Positions 1 through 12,000 of a stretch of DNA of 64,000 nt are shown here, piece by piece (positions within the stretch are counted from its first letter, which is position 1; each line of letters opens with the position of its first letter). Both the position numbers and the translations under genes were made by a program. The stretch spans positions 1,488,001 through 1,552,000 of the forward strand of contig RBKR01000005.1 of NCBI GenBank assembly GCA_004835665.1. The letters are read 5' to 3'. The stretch comes from Phoma sp. XZ068. Its lineage: Eukaryota; Ascomycota; Dothideomycetes; Pleosporales; Didymellaceae. Below the pieces are notes generated by a model. It was not told the DNA's origin and did not search any database. It was given only the letters and a program-made list of their open reading frames with translations.

Positions 1-1
1 T

Positions 2-847
2 CAAGGGAAGAATAGGCATTGGAACGAGCTCGGTCTCATTATCTGGCCTTGTGCGCAGATGGACCTCTCCCTGTTGCTGGACGACATGGACTACGTACAG
101 GCTTTAAAATCACGACGGAGGCTCAATGGATGGATCGAACCCCTCCAGAGTGATGAGCTAGATGCTCTGGGTGATCTCGCAGTACTCACCGCCAGCCCCT
201 GGACGAAAGGCGAAGCGGTCACATTTTCAGTGGTGTCACGTATCTACGATGCATCTGTCAAAAGACTATACGGCTTCCTTGGCTGCCTCGCCAAGGCGGT
301 CATGCACATCCACGATGTCTTGAAAATCAGGCATCGAGACTTGAAACCTGGACAGGTCCTTGTCTCAAGTCATGGCCTCTGGTTGACAGACTTTGGCCGA
401 TCTGAGGATTTCAGCGCACTAAACAATAGCAAGACCGACGGCGGTGATCTCTCAATGACACCTAAGTATGATGCGCCCGAGAGAAAGCTTGGACAGGGGT
501 GCAGTCGACCAGAGGATATTTTCGCGCTTGGTTGCATCTATCTTGAGACAGCATATCGGCTGTTAGGTCTTATAGCCCGAGATCATCTCGACCCAGAGGA
601 TGGCACACCTTGGAGTTATCATGCAAACCTGGAAGACAAGGAGATGTGGTTGATGCCCATGGCAGAACGAGAGCCAGCTCAATCGAAGCACCTAATTTCA
701 TTGATAGATCGAATGATCCGTCGGGATCCAGAGGGTCGTCCCAAGATCGCAGATGTGGTCCTTGACCTGCAGGCATATTGCAATGATGAGGTTGACTTCT
801 TCGGATCTTGCTGCTCAGAGAGTAGGTCTTCAGCAAATAGTACCTGA
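2..847 (+). CDS. Protein kinase-like domain protein, 5'-truncated by window edge
   Basis: The frame is open from base 2, so the gene begins before the window. The part visible is a kinase C-lobe. It has a catalytic loop HRDLKPGQ (the usual Asn is Gln), a DFG motif in LTDFGRSED, and an APE-like DAPE before the helix alphaF region. No N-lobe glycine loop or VAIK lysine is present in the window. The stretch WNELGLIIWPCAQMDLS aligns with HELGLLMWPVAPCDLA of the next kinase, and both proteins contain an FFGSCC motif near their C-termini, so the two are tandem duplicates. They may be one protein: a 57-bp GT-AG intron at 822-878 (GTAGGT donor, CACAG acceptor) would skip the TGA at 845-847 and join the frames. 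The kinase fold is clear; substrate and role are unknown. Confidence 0.7.
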   Translation, partial: QGKNRHWNELGLIIWPCAQMDLSLLLDDMDYVQALKSRRRLNGWIEPLQSDELDALGDLAVLTASPWTKGEAVTFSVVSRIYDASVKRLYGFLGCLAKAVMHIHDVLKIRHRDLKPGQVLVSSHGLWLTDFGRSEDFSALNNSKTDGGDLSMTPKYDAPERKLGQGCSRPEDIFALGCIYLETAYRLLGLIARDHLDPEDGTPWSYHANLEDKEMWLMPMAEREPAQSKHLISLIDRMIRRDPEGRPKIADVVLDLQAYCNDEVDFFGSCCSESRSSANST

Positions 848-878
848 GTTCAGTTCTTAGAATATTGACAGACCACAG

Positions 879-2221
879 GACAAAAAGCCAAAACCTGGAC
901 AGTGGTTGAACCTACGCACGTTGCAGCTGCAAAGGCTTTTATCCGCATATTTGGTACACAACATGCAGAAATCGAACGAAATGACCTGTTACCGATAATC
1001 AAGAAGAGCTCGTTAGGTCGAGGCGCCTCCGGTACAGTAGAGGAAGTTGAATTCGCCGGCTTTGTTTTAGCGCTTAAACGAACGCAAACACGCCGACGCG
1101 GTCGCTCCATTGTCGATATGCGCGAGATTGATAACCTTACAAGGCTCACGAAGCGTCGGGCCACTCATGTTGTCTTGCTAGTTGGGTCGTACCTACTAGC
1201 GAGACGACCGATGCATGAGCTGGGGCTTCTGATGTGGCCAGTTGCGCCTTGCGACCTGGCGATGTTCTTAGAAAGCCTCGCCAGTTACATCTCTGCCAGC
1301 CAAGTCACCAACATTGATCAATTACATAACGAGGATGTTGTTGAGGACACAAAAGTGCTTTTAAGTGTCACTGGATTGAAAAGGAAGACCGACTCTATCC
1401 ATGAGCTTCTCTTTGGGTCTCATGATCTAATCCAGGAATGTCTCCTCTATCTACAGCGGTCACTGGGGTGCTTGGCTAAAGCAATGGCAAACATTCATGC
1501 TGAAGGTATTCGATACGGGTCCGTCAAGCCACAAAACATTCTTCTGTGTACAGATGGTCCGTACTTTTGTGACTTCGGTCATGCTGAGAACAATATGCAT
1601 ACGAGCGCTAACAATCCGGGGATCGAGAATGCATATACCCGAAGATGGGCACCGCCAGAAGCTTTGCTTGGCCTACCTCGCGGAAGATCTGAGGACGTTT
1701 TCAGCTTGGGACTTGTCTTTCTGGAGATTGGCCAAGCTCTCATAAGGCAGCGCTATTCCATGGTCAATTTTGCTTTTGGCTCCGACAATCACCTACCACA
1801 CCTTCGTTATGCGGATTATCTCCCAGAGATCGACCAGTGGCTCTGCAAATTCATCACGGCTTCAAAGGATGGGGACTTGGAAACAAAGATGACAACGTTG
1901 TCCTTGAGAGATGCGAGCAGTGTCGGAAGAGGGCAGCCTGAGTCACTTCGTGCTCTGGCAGAACTCATCAGGCAGATGCTGAAACATAATCCTGCTGAGC
2001 GTCCAAACATAGAGGCGGTTGTCGGTAGACTTTCCGAGGTGCCTTTTACATCACATGATGCGTTGGGTGTGCAAAGCAATTTCTTTGGCTCTTGTTGCAT
2101 ACCAGAATATAGCAGCTCGCAAGGGAACGATTCGTACAACATCTTGCAGGAGACTAGCATCCAGGAGGATAGTTCCCAAGAGGACGAATTTTGGGATTGT
2201 GTGAGCAATGTCAGCGTGTAA
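879..2221 (+). CDS. Pseudokinase-like protein (second unit of the kinase tandem)
   Basis: This frame is open from 869 to the TAA at 2219-2221 but has no ATG before the kinase N-lobe, so it needs an upstream exon. The best explanation seen is splicing from 821 to 879, which would make it the C-terminal half of the preceding gene. Domain features in order: glycine-rich loop LGRGASGTVEE, the lysine in FVLALKRTQ, a catalytic loop reading RYGSVKPQN in place of HRDLKPxN, DFG in CDFGHAEN, and a PPEA motif. The HRD aspartate is Ser, so phosphotransfer is doubtful and a pseudokinase is inferred. The C-terminus contains FFGSCC like its neighbour. Fungal kinase-like proteins of this type are often lineage-specific; no function is assigned. 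Confidence 0.65.
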
Positions 2222-2422
2222 CATCACATGTATTTTCTCGGACTGCCGTACCATAAAACAACTATAAGAGCTTCTCTCGGCATGTTAACGTACATTGTTT
2301 CCCACTTGCTCTATGCCTATATCTACATCTACTGGGACCTAATAGACCATTACCACTCAACTATCATAATCCGATCATCACCACTTAATCATCACCACTC
2401 ATCGCTGCCTACCGAGGCCCCT

Positions 2423-2708
2423 TCAGCAGCCCTCGACAGGACAAGTGCAGTGCCCCTCAAAACAGCCTCCACACCGCTGACCCAAGCATTCCGAGTCAAA
2501 GCTGTACCCGTAAGTTCTACACATGTTTTCTTTTTCGAAAAGCGTATGTCTGTCTACAGTCAGCGAAATCATCTTCGAGAAGGCCTGACTGTCATATGTT
2601 GATTGGAGCCGGACCGTTGACGATAGCGTTGCGATTCCCCACAGTGGTTGCCAGAATTTGGGAGGCCATTGATAGGAAGACCACAATGGCTGGGGTGGTG
2701 AAACGCAT
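2423..2708 (-). CDS. Candidate small secreted cysteine-rich protein, two exons
   Basis: Read on the minus strand, an ATG at 2708 starts a typical signal peptide: a short basic start (MRFTTP), a hydrophobic run (AIVVFLSMA), then a likely cleavage after ILA. This first exon would reach TGA at 2592 if unspliced. A second open frame ending at 2423 carries seven cysteines in its last 33 residues (ending CTCPVEGC). Joining 2615..2708 to 2423..2553 (61-bp intron, weak GTCCGG donor, CTGAC branch, TGTAG acceptor) gives one 74-aa frame. Small size, signal peptide and dense cysteines are the features of fungal effector or antimicrobial-type secreted proteins. The weak donor is the main doubt; the gene could be decayed or spliced elsewhere. 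Confidence 0.4.
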
Positions 2709-3693
2709 GACTGCTGATATACCTTGGTGACCAGTTGAGGATGGCAAGAGTGGTGTTGAGGTTGGATGATCTCGGGCAAATCACGACCGTAATAAAGTTC
2801 GAAACTGCGGTCCCGAGTGAGGATAGCATAATTCATCAAGCCAGGACTTCGCTCGAGGTGAGATTCTGTCAAAGAGCGGTCGGAATGCTTACATACGTTC
2901 TGCTGGGCCAAGTCGGTGTAAAGGCGGTGGTGTGCTGCCTTGGTCCTCCCACTGCGGTATTAGTGTAGCACTGCTTGGGCACAGCGCTAAAGAACCTAAT
3001 TAGTGCATTCTCGCAAGGTTGAGTCTGGGAAGAGGTTCGTTCATGGACATTTGAATCCAGCAACCAGCCCAAAGCCCGGACCTTTGGTGTGCGTGTCATC
3101 CTACACGAGAAGTGAAATAATAAGGCAGCTCAAGCTTACATTTTGACTGACGTCATTGTTCGTCCTTGTGAATGTTCCACAGTCGTTGTGGAGCCAGCTT
3201 GCTGAGATGGTCAGCTTATACCTGTTTTACACACCCGATTTCCCCCAAACCTGCGGCATCATTACCAGATACGGTAAAATTATGGACTTCTGTGGTGAAC
3301 GGCCAGGAGACGACAAGGCTTCCCGTTTGCTCACTCCTATTGAAGCAACGTACCGGCGGATTAGTACTTAGGTGGGTGAATACTAGCGACTATCCGCTGT
3401 TGTAAGTATCTTGTCTTTTTTTCTCCTCATGCCTAGCTCTAGATGCGTTGTTGCTTGCGCTGTTTTCGTCTTGTCATTGTGGTTTTGGACCGGGATAGCC
3501 ATGTGAAATGGAACAGTTGCGCAGACAGACCATACCTCGCGGTAAATTGGAATGCCTGCATTTCAATATATAGTATGATGACAGTGGTACACATACTAGC
3601 GGCCTGATAAATGCTTATTCATGCGTCTACATATCATGAGAACAATACACACAAAGATTCGAATCCCCTCACATCTCCAATTCAGAATCAAGC
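2709..3693. other. Intergenic, no supported gene
   Basis: Short open frames occur on both strands, but none has a start context, signal peptide or splice-consistent extension that I would defend. The left part would be the promoter of the small secreted protein gene. Confidence 0.5.
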
Positions 3694-4503
3694 CTAAGAC
3701 GAGACAGTTAAGTTCTGCTTTTCAATCACAATACTCTCAATTGTCCACGTCTTTCCCCCATCCACAGTCTTCATACCCGAGCTCGAAGCACCCGCCAGAG
3801 TCAACGTCTGATCGAAATCCGCGTCCTCCTCGTTAAGCACAAGCGTGATGTTGAACCAGCCTAGCAATAGTCAGAAATACGCCCATCATCATCAACATGA
3901 GAAGACATGATATTGCTTACTGTGTGCATCAAGGGTACCGCATCCATCGCCATAACACTCGCTCCCAGAGTAGAAAACAGCAGGCTTCATACCCTTCGAA
4001 TCGCTCTCCTTCGAGATAACACTGCCGGCCATAGAGATGCTTTGATCAATCATACCAGTGCTCTCGTTTCGCTCAACGACGAAATCCAGCGTCGTGTTGT
4101 CCGGCAACGGAACATACAGCTGCCCAAACTGTCCACTCGGAGTATACGTGCTAGCTGCCGCGCACCAGTGCTTATTATCAGCCGCACAGCCCCAGATCTC
4201 GTTGTTCGGGCCCCAGTTGAGCAGAGGCTGGACGAAGTTCATGTTTAGTACGTCTGCGTTTTGCGGGTTGTCTTGTAGCCCGATCCACAGCGAGAGCCAG
4301 CGTTCGTCTTCTTCAGTGGTCAGGGCATCGGTAGGTGGCGGGGGAACGGCGAGAGAGTAGGTGGCTTTGGTTATGTATTGGCCGTTGGTGGTCGGGCCCA
4401 GGTAGAACATGTTGCCGTACTCATAATTGGGGTAGATGTCGGCGGCGGAGGCTACGGCGCTGAGAGCGAGTGCGAGGGTAGTTAGGAGGGTAGAACGCGA
4501 CAT
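3694..4503 (-). CDS. Secreted protein of unknown family, two exons, 249 aa
   Basis: Exon 1 is 4503..3921 and exon 2 is 3860..3694, separated by a 60-bp intron (GTAAGC donor, TGCTAG acceptor). The splice joins ...TLDAHS to WFNITLVLNEED in frame and ends at TAG 3694-3696. The start ATG at 4503 heads a clear signal peptide (TLLTTLALALSAVASAA), so the mature protein begins near ADIYPNYEYG. The mature part has few cysteines (WGCAADNKHWC, ECYGDGC and none in the tail) and N-glycosylation sequons (DNTT, RNES, FNIT). It is rich in beta-prone, Trp/Gly-containing segments. I do not recognise the family; a beta-sandwich extracellular protein is a guess from composition only. Reading the first exon through the intron gives a false 203-aa end. 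Confidence 0.8.
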
Positions 4504-5312
4504 GGCTGGTAGCGTTTGATGTTGTTACTTTTGGGCTGATTTTGCAGATAAAAGGGGCGAGTAAGAAGAGAATTCAAGCTGCACAGCAGTTGTGGTTGTG
4601 TTTAAATGAATGCGAAAATGCAAAAGACAGATGAAGGTCGAACAGAAGAGCACAAAAAGTCCTTATGAAGATTAGAATATGGAGGATATTTGGAACAAGC
4701 TCATCTCGGCACTGACAAGCATTGCGGGATGGGTGGATCCATGCTCATTTGAAACGAAACGATAAGGGGCGAAGATCGCAAGATGGTCATGACAGCGTGC
4801 CAAGTGGGTTAAGCAATGTCAGAAGTGGATAAATAGACTGTAGATTGGCGATAGTCACGTGTTACAGGTGATGAGGAGTACGTGGACATCAGGTGACGGC
4901 GTTGAATTCATGTTAGCGTAGCTTCTTGATTTTTTTCGAACAGACAGAAGTACTCATGATCAAAACACAGTCTCACAAAGCATGAGGAATACACTATCAA
5001 GGGCAACAACACTTTCAGGAGCGATTCAGTAAAGTATGATGGGATATGAATTTTGAACTACCACGTCTTCTCGTCTTCATGCAATATACAACCTGAACAA
5101 AGTCGAGCAAACTCCAACTCCGAGTCCAGGTATTCGTGAAATTAGGAGAACAAAAAGCATCCGTCATCGGGCATCGTTATACCCACAACCATCAAAAGGA
5201 AAGAACATGCTATCATGGAAGAATAAGGTCGCTGACGTCGAGTTGGGTTCGACCGCGTTGTGATGGCCCAGTCTGTGAAGCTGAAAAAGGAAGACCAAGG
5301 AAAGGGAGCCGT
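4504..5312. other. Intergenic between secreted-protein promoter and PCK1 3' end
   Basis: About 800 bp with no supported gene. It holds the upstream region of the secreted-protein gene and the 3' flank of PCK1. There is no distinct repeat. Confidence 0.5.
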
Positions 5313-7409
5313 CTACGACGTCGCCACACTGGGTCCAGCCTTGATGACCTCAGCCGTGGCTTGGTCCTCGTACTTCTTGAAGTTCTCCATGAACAGGGTG
5401 CCAAGCTTCTCGACTTCACCCTTGAAGTCGGCTGTGCCGTTCCAGCTCTTGGCGGGGTTGAGCAGCTCGTCGGGAACGTTGGGGCAGGTCTTGGGGACCG
5501 ACAGGTTGAAGGTCTCGTAGACCTCGTACTCGACGTTTGCGAGCTCGCCGGAGTGGATGGCATCGAGGATCGCACGGGTGTACTTGAGCGGGCAACGCTT
5601 GCCTGTAATTGGATTAGTGATAGCACGATTGAAGGTTAGACTGCATAACTTACCACCAGTGGTAGCACCGGCACCAACCCAACCGGTGTTGAGGAGCCAG
5701 GCGTTGGTGCTGTGTTCTTGAATCTTCTCCGCGAGCATCTTGGCGTAGCGCATCGGGTGGAGGGCGAGGAAGGGCTGCGCGAAGCAGGACGAGAAAGTGG
5801 CCTGGGGCTCGGTGACACCCTGCTCGGTACCGGCCATCTTGGAGGTGTAACCGGAGATGAAGTGGTACATGGTCTGCTCGGGGTTGAGCTTGGAGATAGG
5901 AGGAAGGACACCACGAGCATCGCAGGTGAGGAGGATGATGTTCTTGGGGTGGCTGTCCGACTTGCAGGGAATCTTGGTGTTCTCAATGTACTCGATGGGG
6001 TAGGCGCAGCGAGTGTTCTCGGTGAGAGTGTCATCATCGTAGTCAACAACACGAGTGACAGGGTCGAAGACAACGTTCTCGAGGATGGAGCCGAACTTGA
6101 TGGCGTTGAAAATATCGGGCTCCTTCTCAGCGGAGAGACCAATGGTCTTTGCGTAGCAGCCACCCTCGATGTTGAAGATACCCTTGTCGGACCAGCAGTG
6201 CTCGTCGTCACCAATGAGCGCACGCTTGGGGTCAGCGGACAGAGTGGTCTTGCCAGTACCGGAGAGACCGAAGAAGACGGTTACATCGCCGTTTGTACCC
6301 TCGTTGGCGGAGGAGTGGAGGGTGAGGACGTTGTGCTTGACAGGCATTTCGTAGAAGAGAACGGTAAAGATCCCCTTCTTCATCTCACCAGCGTACTCGG
6401 TACCCAGGATGACCATCTCCTTCTCGGCGAAGTTGATGGCAACCGATGTGGCAGAGGTCATACCGCTGGTGTACCTGTTGGCGGGGAAAGCACCACCGTT
6501 GTAGATGACATAGTCAGGGTGGAAGTGCTCAAGCTCCTCTCTCGATGGGCGGATCAACATGTTGCGCATGAACAGGGCGTGGTAGGCGCGAGCGCAGACG
6601 ACGCGGACGCGTATCCTGTAGCGCTCGTCCCATCCTGCGAAACCGTCCACTACATAGATGCGCTTGCGGGTGTTGAGGTAGTCAATGGCACGCTCGCGGT
6701 TGATGCGCCAGACCTATGAGATGATGTTAGCATATGCATATGCACACGTGATGAATTTCCGAAAGGCTGATCCGTCCTGCATGAGAATGCGGGGGAGCCG
6801 GGCTCTAGCGCCACAGGGTGCAAGGATATGGAGCAAAGGCCCCAATCGGCTATATGCCAAGCGCATATGACGTCTAACGCCAAATTTCACAAGCCATTTT
6901 GCTGCGACTGCGACAAATGCTCGCGAGGGTAACCGAATGGGCTGAAGGGGTGCACTTACGTCGGGTTTCATCGGCTTGTTAACAGGGCCCCACCAGACTT
7001 CGTCTTTCGACGAGTCCTCCTCGACAATACGCTTATCTGAGGGGGAGCGGCCGGTCTTCTCACCAGAGTATGCTGAGAGAGCGCCAGATGATGTGATGGC
7101 AGAACCGGTCTCGTAGACAAGAGCATCTTCGTAGAGAGCGGCGACTGAGGGGTTGGCAATCTATGTCTTTGTTAGCTGGGTCTTCAGCTGGTGGTTTGAG
7201 CCGAAACCTACAATTGCTACACGGTCATAGTCAATGTGAGCCTTGTCGTGAAGCTCCTCCTCAATCTCAGTGTGCTCCTTCTTCGGCCTGTGAAGTTGAT
7301 GTTAGCTATGCCTGCCTCGGCCTCGGTCAATTGACCTGGGCTCCAACGGTAAGGTCACTCACGTAATGCCGGAAGGGTGGAGATTTGTCTTGTTGACTTG
7401 GGAAACCAT
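5313..7409 (-). CDS. PCK1: Phosphoenolpyruvate carboxykinase (ATP), five exons, 557 aa
   Basis: Converts oxaloacetate plus ATP to phosphoenolpyruvate, the committed cytosolic step of gluconeogenesis. Exons (minus strand): 7363..7409, 7212..7287, 6960..7160, 5654..6713, 5313..5602. The first exon gives MVSQVNKTNLHPSGIT. Family signatures include IANPSVAALYEDAL near the N-terminus, the kinase-1a P-loop GLSGTGKTTLSAD (around residue 258), the metal/substrate loop LIGDDEHCWSDKGIFNIEGG, and the C-terminal LKYTRAILDAI. Intron 4 (5603-5653) is 51 bp, a multiple of three without a stop, so unspliced reading inserts 17 foreign residues between ATTGG and KRCPLKYT; its GTAAGT donor and TTACAG acceptor show it is an intron. 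Intron 3 (6714-6959, 246 bp) is long for this genome. Length matches fungal PEPCK. Expression is expected under gluconeogenic carbon sources, from family knowledge. Confidence 0.96.
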
Positions 7410-9001
7410 TGTGAATGCGAATGCAGGTACAGAGGAAGAATGGAAATGTGATCGTTGCTGGAGTGACACCTGGTGACGGACGAAGTCTTGGGTCAAGGTA
7501 GCTGGGCTTGCTTTCCAAACCACGGGGTCTGAGGCTTCTTTAATAGCGTGACGATATTCCACACTGACGACGTCGCTCACCCTCAGTCTGGATGTGGGCC
7601 GGGGAGCAGCTAGGCCATTGCGTGCTGATTGGGTGAATGGTCGTGCACTCGTAGTGTTCGGCTCGCAGCTGACGAAAATAACGCGGAAGTGGGCACGAGG
7701 GCGCGAAAGACTCGGAACAAACGACCGGCAACTGTCTCCAGGAACACGGCTGCTAGAGGTCGCAGACCTCGCAGCGATGCGCCTGAACATGTCTCAGAGA
7801 CGATGTTTTGCAGTTGCACGCATGCAGTCGTAGGTATCATTGTGCTGTGAACCTATCCTCCCCGCAGCCCCTCGCAGCCAAGCACTGTCCGGGGTGCATT
7901 ACAACCACAGGCACCGCATTGGCTCAGACTGTCAGAACTCTTGGGCGCGTCTGGCCGCCCCAGACGGCTGATCGGTTCTACCCCACAACAAGCCTTGCGT
8001 CACAAAAAAGACGCCTGCTGCCGGAAACGGCCCTACGCCCCTTTTGGGAGGGGGCCAATGCGTCATTCGTCGATTGGGTGCACCCACAAATAACCCAAAT
8101 CAATGCGCGATTGCTAATGAAATGGAAGAAAATGCAGCCCTCGTGATGGCCTTGCGAGGTCCGTGAAGCCATCGTGAAACTTCTGTGAAGCCTTCGTGGC
8201 GCTGGGCAGCAGGCATGCTGGCAATCCGCGGCTTTCAGCCCAAAACTACCGAACAGCTCATGCACAACCACGATAGTCGGTAGGGCTGGGCACCTGTGAG
8301 GCGGTGCAGATAGCAGCTGTTCCGATTCTAGCTCGTGAGCCAGCAAACCCTGCGCTTTCAGTGGACCATCACGATTCACACATCAGCGTTTCGGGTGGGC
8401 GGCTGTCGCAGGAACTGCCCTTGTCAATGTCATCGGAACTGTTTGAGGCATTTCGTCAGAAAAGGATTGCACAACGGCTGCCTTCCCGAGCTCGTGAAGA
8501 GGAATAGCTTAAGCCGAGATGTCGTTTTCTGATAATGCTCGGGCTATTCCCAGAAATGCCGCATACGTGATGGTCACGACTCGTGAAGATGCAGCTCGTG
8601 ACATCTGCGGTACGTTCCCGTGGTGTCAGAATGCACAGCCGTTTGAGCCTCATGATTTCATGTGATAGTCAAACCCAGAGCACACACCAACTTGTGTCTC
8701 TGGTATCACACCGCTTTGTGATACAGTACAGCTAACCAGTGTCTACCTATACACGTGCAACACATCCGTGCAAACAGCCGAAGCCACCCGTTGCGCCTCC
8801 TCCACCACGATGCTCCAGACTCACGATGCAGGTTCACGGTACTCGGAAAGGCACAGTTCGGAAAAGGTATTTCGCGGGGAAGACAAAGAGCGGATATGAC
8901 AAAGCGCAAGCCCAATTAGGTGGTTCACTCATAGCTCGGCCGCGGGGCTACGGTTTTACCCGAATTCAGGAACACGATTACGCTACAATTCATACCGAGC
9001 T
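7410..9001. other. PCK1 upstream region and intergenic space
   Basis: About 1.6 kb upstream of PCK1 and downstream of the ABC transporter, with no supported gene. It contains an unusual density of CGTGA/TCACG pentamers between about 8140 and 8605 (for example near 8142, 8171, 8333, 8492, 8567, 8580 and 8598), which could be binding sites for a regulator. This is pattern only. Confidence 0.4.
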
Positions 9002-12000
9002 CTATGCAGCATCACCACCCTGCTTCTTTTTCTTTGCCGCTCTCTCCTTTCTTGCAGAAGGCTTGAAAACCGAAATGATCTTGCGCATGCCGCCAAGGTA
9101 TAGATATGTGCAAATGAAAACGACCGCGAAGTTGAAGAAGATGTACGCCCACATGATGCCTACGCTTGGTTAAAAGAGTGCCTCTGAGCAGCATGGATCA
9201 GACTCACCGAAGTCCCGCCAGATGTACTGCGGGAATACGTTGAAACTGGCCGCAAACGCATCACCGGTAGCGAACTGACAGTACCCACATCTCCCGTCAG
9301 GCTGCGCTTCCACATACCCGCCTGACAGCTGCGCGAACTGCCCAGCATATGTCTGACAGTCTTGGCCAGGTGGGGGAGGGAAGATCGCCAGCTCGTTAGT
9401 GTCGCACCGGATTTCCTGACCCTGGACCAGCAGCGCGAGGAAGCCTTCAAGTAGATATTTGAACGGTGTGAGCCAGTACATCCAGGACCGCCAGAAGCTG
9501 ACGAGGCCGGCGTAAGGGACAACGACACCGCAGAAAGAAACGACTGGAATGTGTTAGTATGCGAGTCTTGCAGTGTGTCGGTGTAGGCTAGACTTACTGA
9601 AGGTGAAAAATAATGGAACGAGAAGCGATGCAAGCAGCTCATTCGGGGCGAAGGAAGCGATCGCCTGACCAAAACCAAGGTAGAACACTTCGAAAAGCAT
9701 AACAAAAAGCCAGACACTTGCAGCCGTGTACGTGTCGCGAGGAAACGCAGGTGGGAAGTACCAGCAGCACCAGTATATCGTACCAGCAACGATACGGTAA
9801 GGAAGCTCACTGAGGATAGCGCCCCAAACCCAAGCGGTCCAGGAGTAGATCTTTGCACTACCCTCTCGCGATTCGTAGATCGAACGGATGTTGATGAACC
9901 GTGGCTGCAGTTGCTGGATCAAAGGCGGTGAAATCGTCAAGGTCATGAAGATCGAGAACAATCGAGACTGCATGTCAATCTGTGACTGACCGAGGTTCCA
10001 AAACGTAAATCCGTTGAAAAGGCCGGTGATGATGTGAAGCATCACCATACCGAGGACATAGTCAGGGTCTCGCCAAATGGCCACAAAGTTGCGATGGACG
10101 ACTGACATCAACTGTGTCATGTATGGCATAGCATAGGTTCTGTCATCCTTTGCTTCGGCGTTCTTGGACGCAGAACTGCGCTCCGACGCGATGTCTTGAA
10201 TCTCCTTGCCGAGCTTCTGGTTCTCCTCAGACTTGGCCCAAACATCGCCCCAGTCTTGACCCTTGTAGTCGGGATTACCAGCGCCGATGGCTTCGAGCAT
10301 GTACTCAGCAGGATTCTCCTTTGGTTTGCACTTCTTCGCTCCGTTACTCTCAAGATACTTGATGAGATTTTGTGAATCATGGCCGAGATCGCCAAAGAAG
10401 ACAGTGCGGCCGCCAGACTTCAGCAGAAGAAGTTGATCGAAATGTTCGAACAGAACGGCACTTGGCTGATGAATAGTGCAGAGGATGGCTTGACCAGCGT
10501 CGGCAAGCTTGCGGAGGAAGCGGACAATGTTGAATGCCGCACCAGAGTCGAGTCCAGACGTTGGCTCATCCAGAAACATCAAAAGTTCAGGCTTACTGGC
10601 AAGCTCCACGCCAATGGTAAGCCTTTTGCGTTGCTCTTGATTCAGTCCAGAGCCAGTGGTACCGATCGCAGCACCTGCGATGTTACGCATTTCGAGCAGA
10701 TCAATGATGGTCTCCACATAATCGTACTTCTCCTGAATCGGAGTCTCCTTTGGCTGGCGTAGACGTGCAGAGAAGCGCAAAGCCTCTCTCACTGTACTTG
10801 TTGACTCATGAATATCCATCTGCTCAGCAAAACCTGTTGACCGTTGGAATGAAGATGGGAGCTGTTTGCCGTCCACAAGGAAGTCACCATGTACCACTCC
10901 AAAGCGGACACGCTGAGCCAGAGTATTCAACAAGGTCGTCTTACCAGCGCCAGAAGCACCCATGAGCGCTGTCAACTTTCCAGGCTTGACGTATCCTTGT
11001 ACATCCTTAAGCAAGGTGCGCTCTCCCTTCTCGTATGGAATAGTGTAGGTGATGGTTTGGAAAGTGAAGATGGTCTCGTTCTTTGCGACGCCACCCAACT
11101 TCTCAGAGTCTTCGCTTCCACTCGACTCGTTGGCTACAACAGGGTCGATCTTTCCTGACTCTTCATCCCTGGGCTTTTGTGTCTCCATATCCTTCTCCAC
11201 GGACTTGGGCACCTGACCTCGCTTGAAGATGGTGACAGCACCACCGCCCTTGTTGGGCTTTTGGCTCTCCATGCCAATGGCTGTGAGGCAGACAAAGAAG
11301 ATAAACATGCCAGTGATGATGCCAAAGTTACGCCACAGATGACTGCGCGAGTAGCCAAAGGCGGCTTCAGTATAATCAGCACCTGCCACAGTGAGTGATC
11401 CTGGTCTGCTTCCTTGAATCGTGCAAGACTGGTACTGTGGTTGAGCGCCAGGGATCCCGGGGGCAATATACGGTTGAGTACACTGGATCTCAAAATCGTA
11501 GAATTCGTTGACCAAGAGAGCTTCGAAGCCATACTGGATGGGATTGATCCAACGTAACCATGAAAACCACGGGTGCATTTTGCTCGGAGGAATTAGATAG
11601 CCTGTGTAGACAACAAGAGCTTGAATAGCGACTCCAGTGATTCGTGTGGCAATGTCAAGGGACCCTACGAGCGCTCCGATTGCCCGGAAAAACGCGTACA
11701 TGGTCATGGTGATGATCCACAGGAACAGTAGCGAGATAAAGAACTGCGAAGCTGTACGCTGTAGATTGGCCATGAAGTATACCACAATGTCGAAGATGAA
11801 AACTTGAACTAGCACCAAGGGGACATCGACCACAGTCTGTGCAATGGCATAGGCAGCAGGTCGGTAGAAAGAGAAGCTTTTGTGCTTTAACAGGATCGGG
11901 CGGCTTTCGAAGGCGGCAGTCAATTCGGCGAGGGCGAGGAGGGCGTTGAACAGCAGCATGAAAAAGATCACACCACCACGAGGGAAGACGCCTTGGGCGG

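Noticed and set aside
5712..6719. 335-aa plus-strand open frame
   Set aside because: It is the antisense of PCK1 exon 4, whose codon pattern creates a long mirror frame. It shows no domain.
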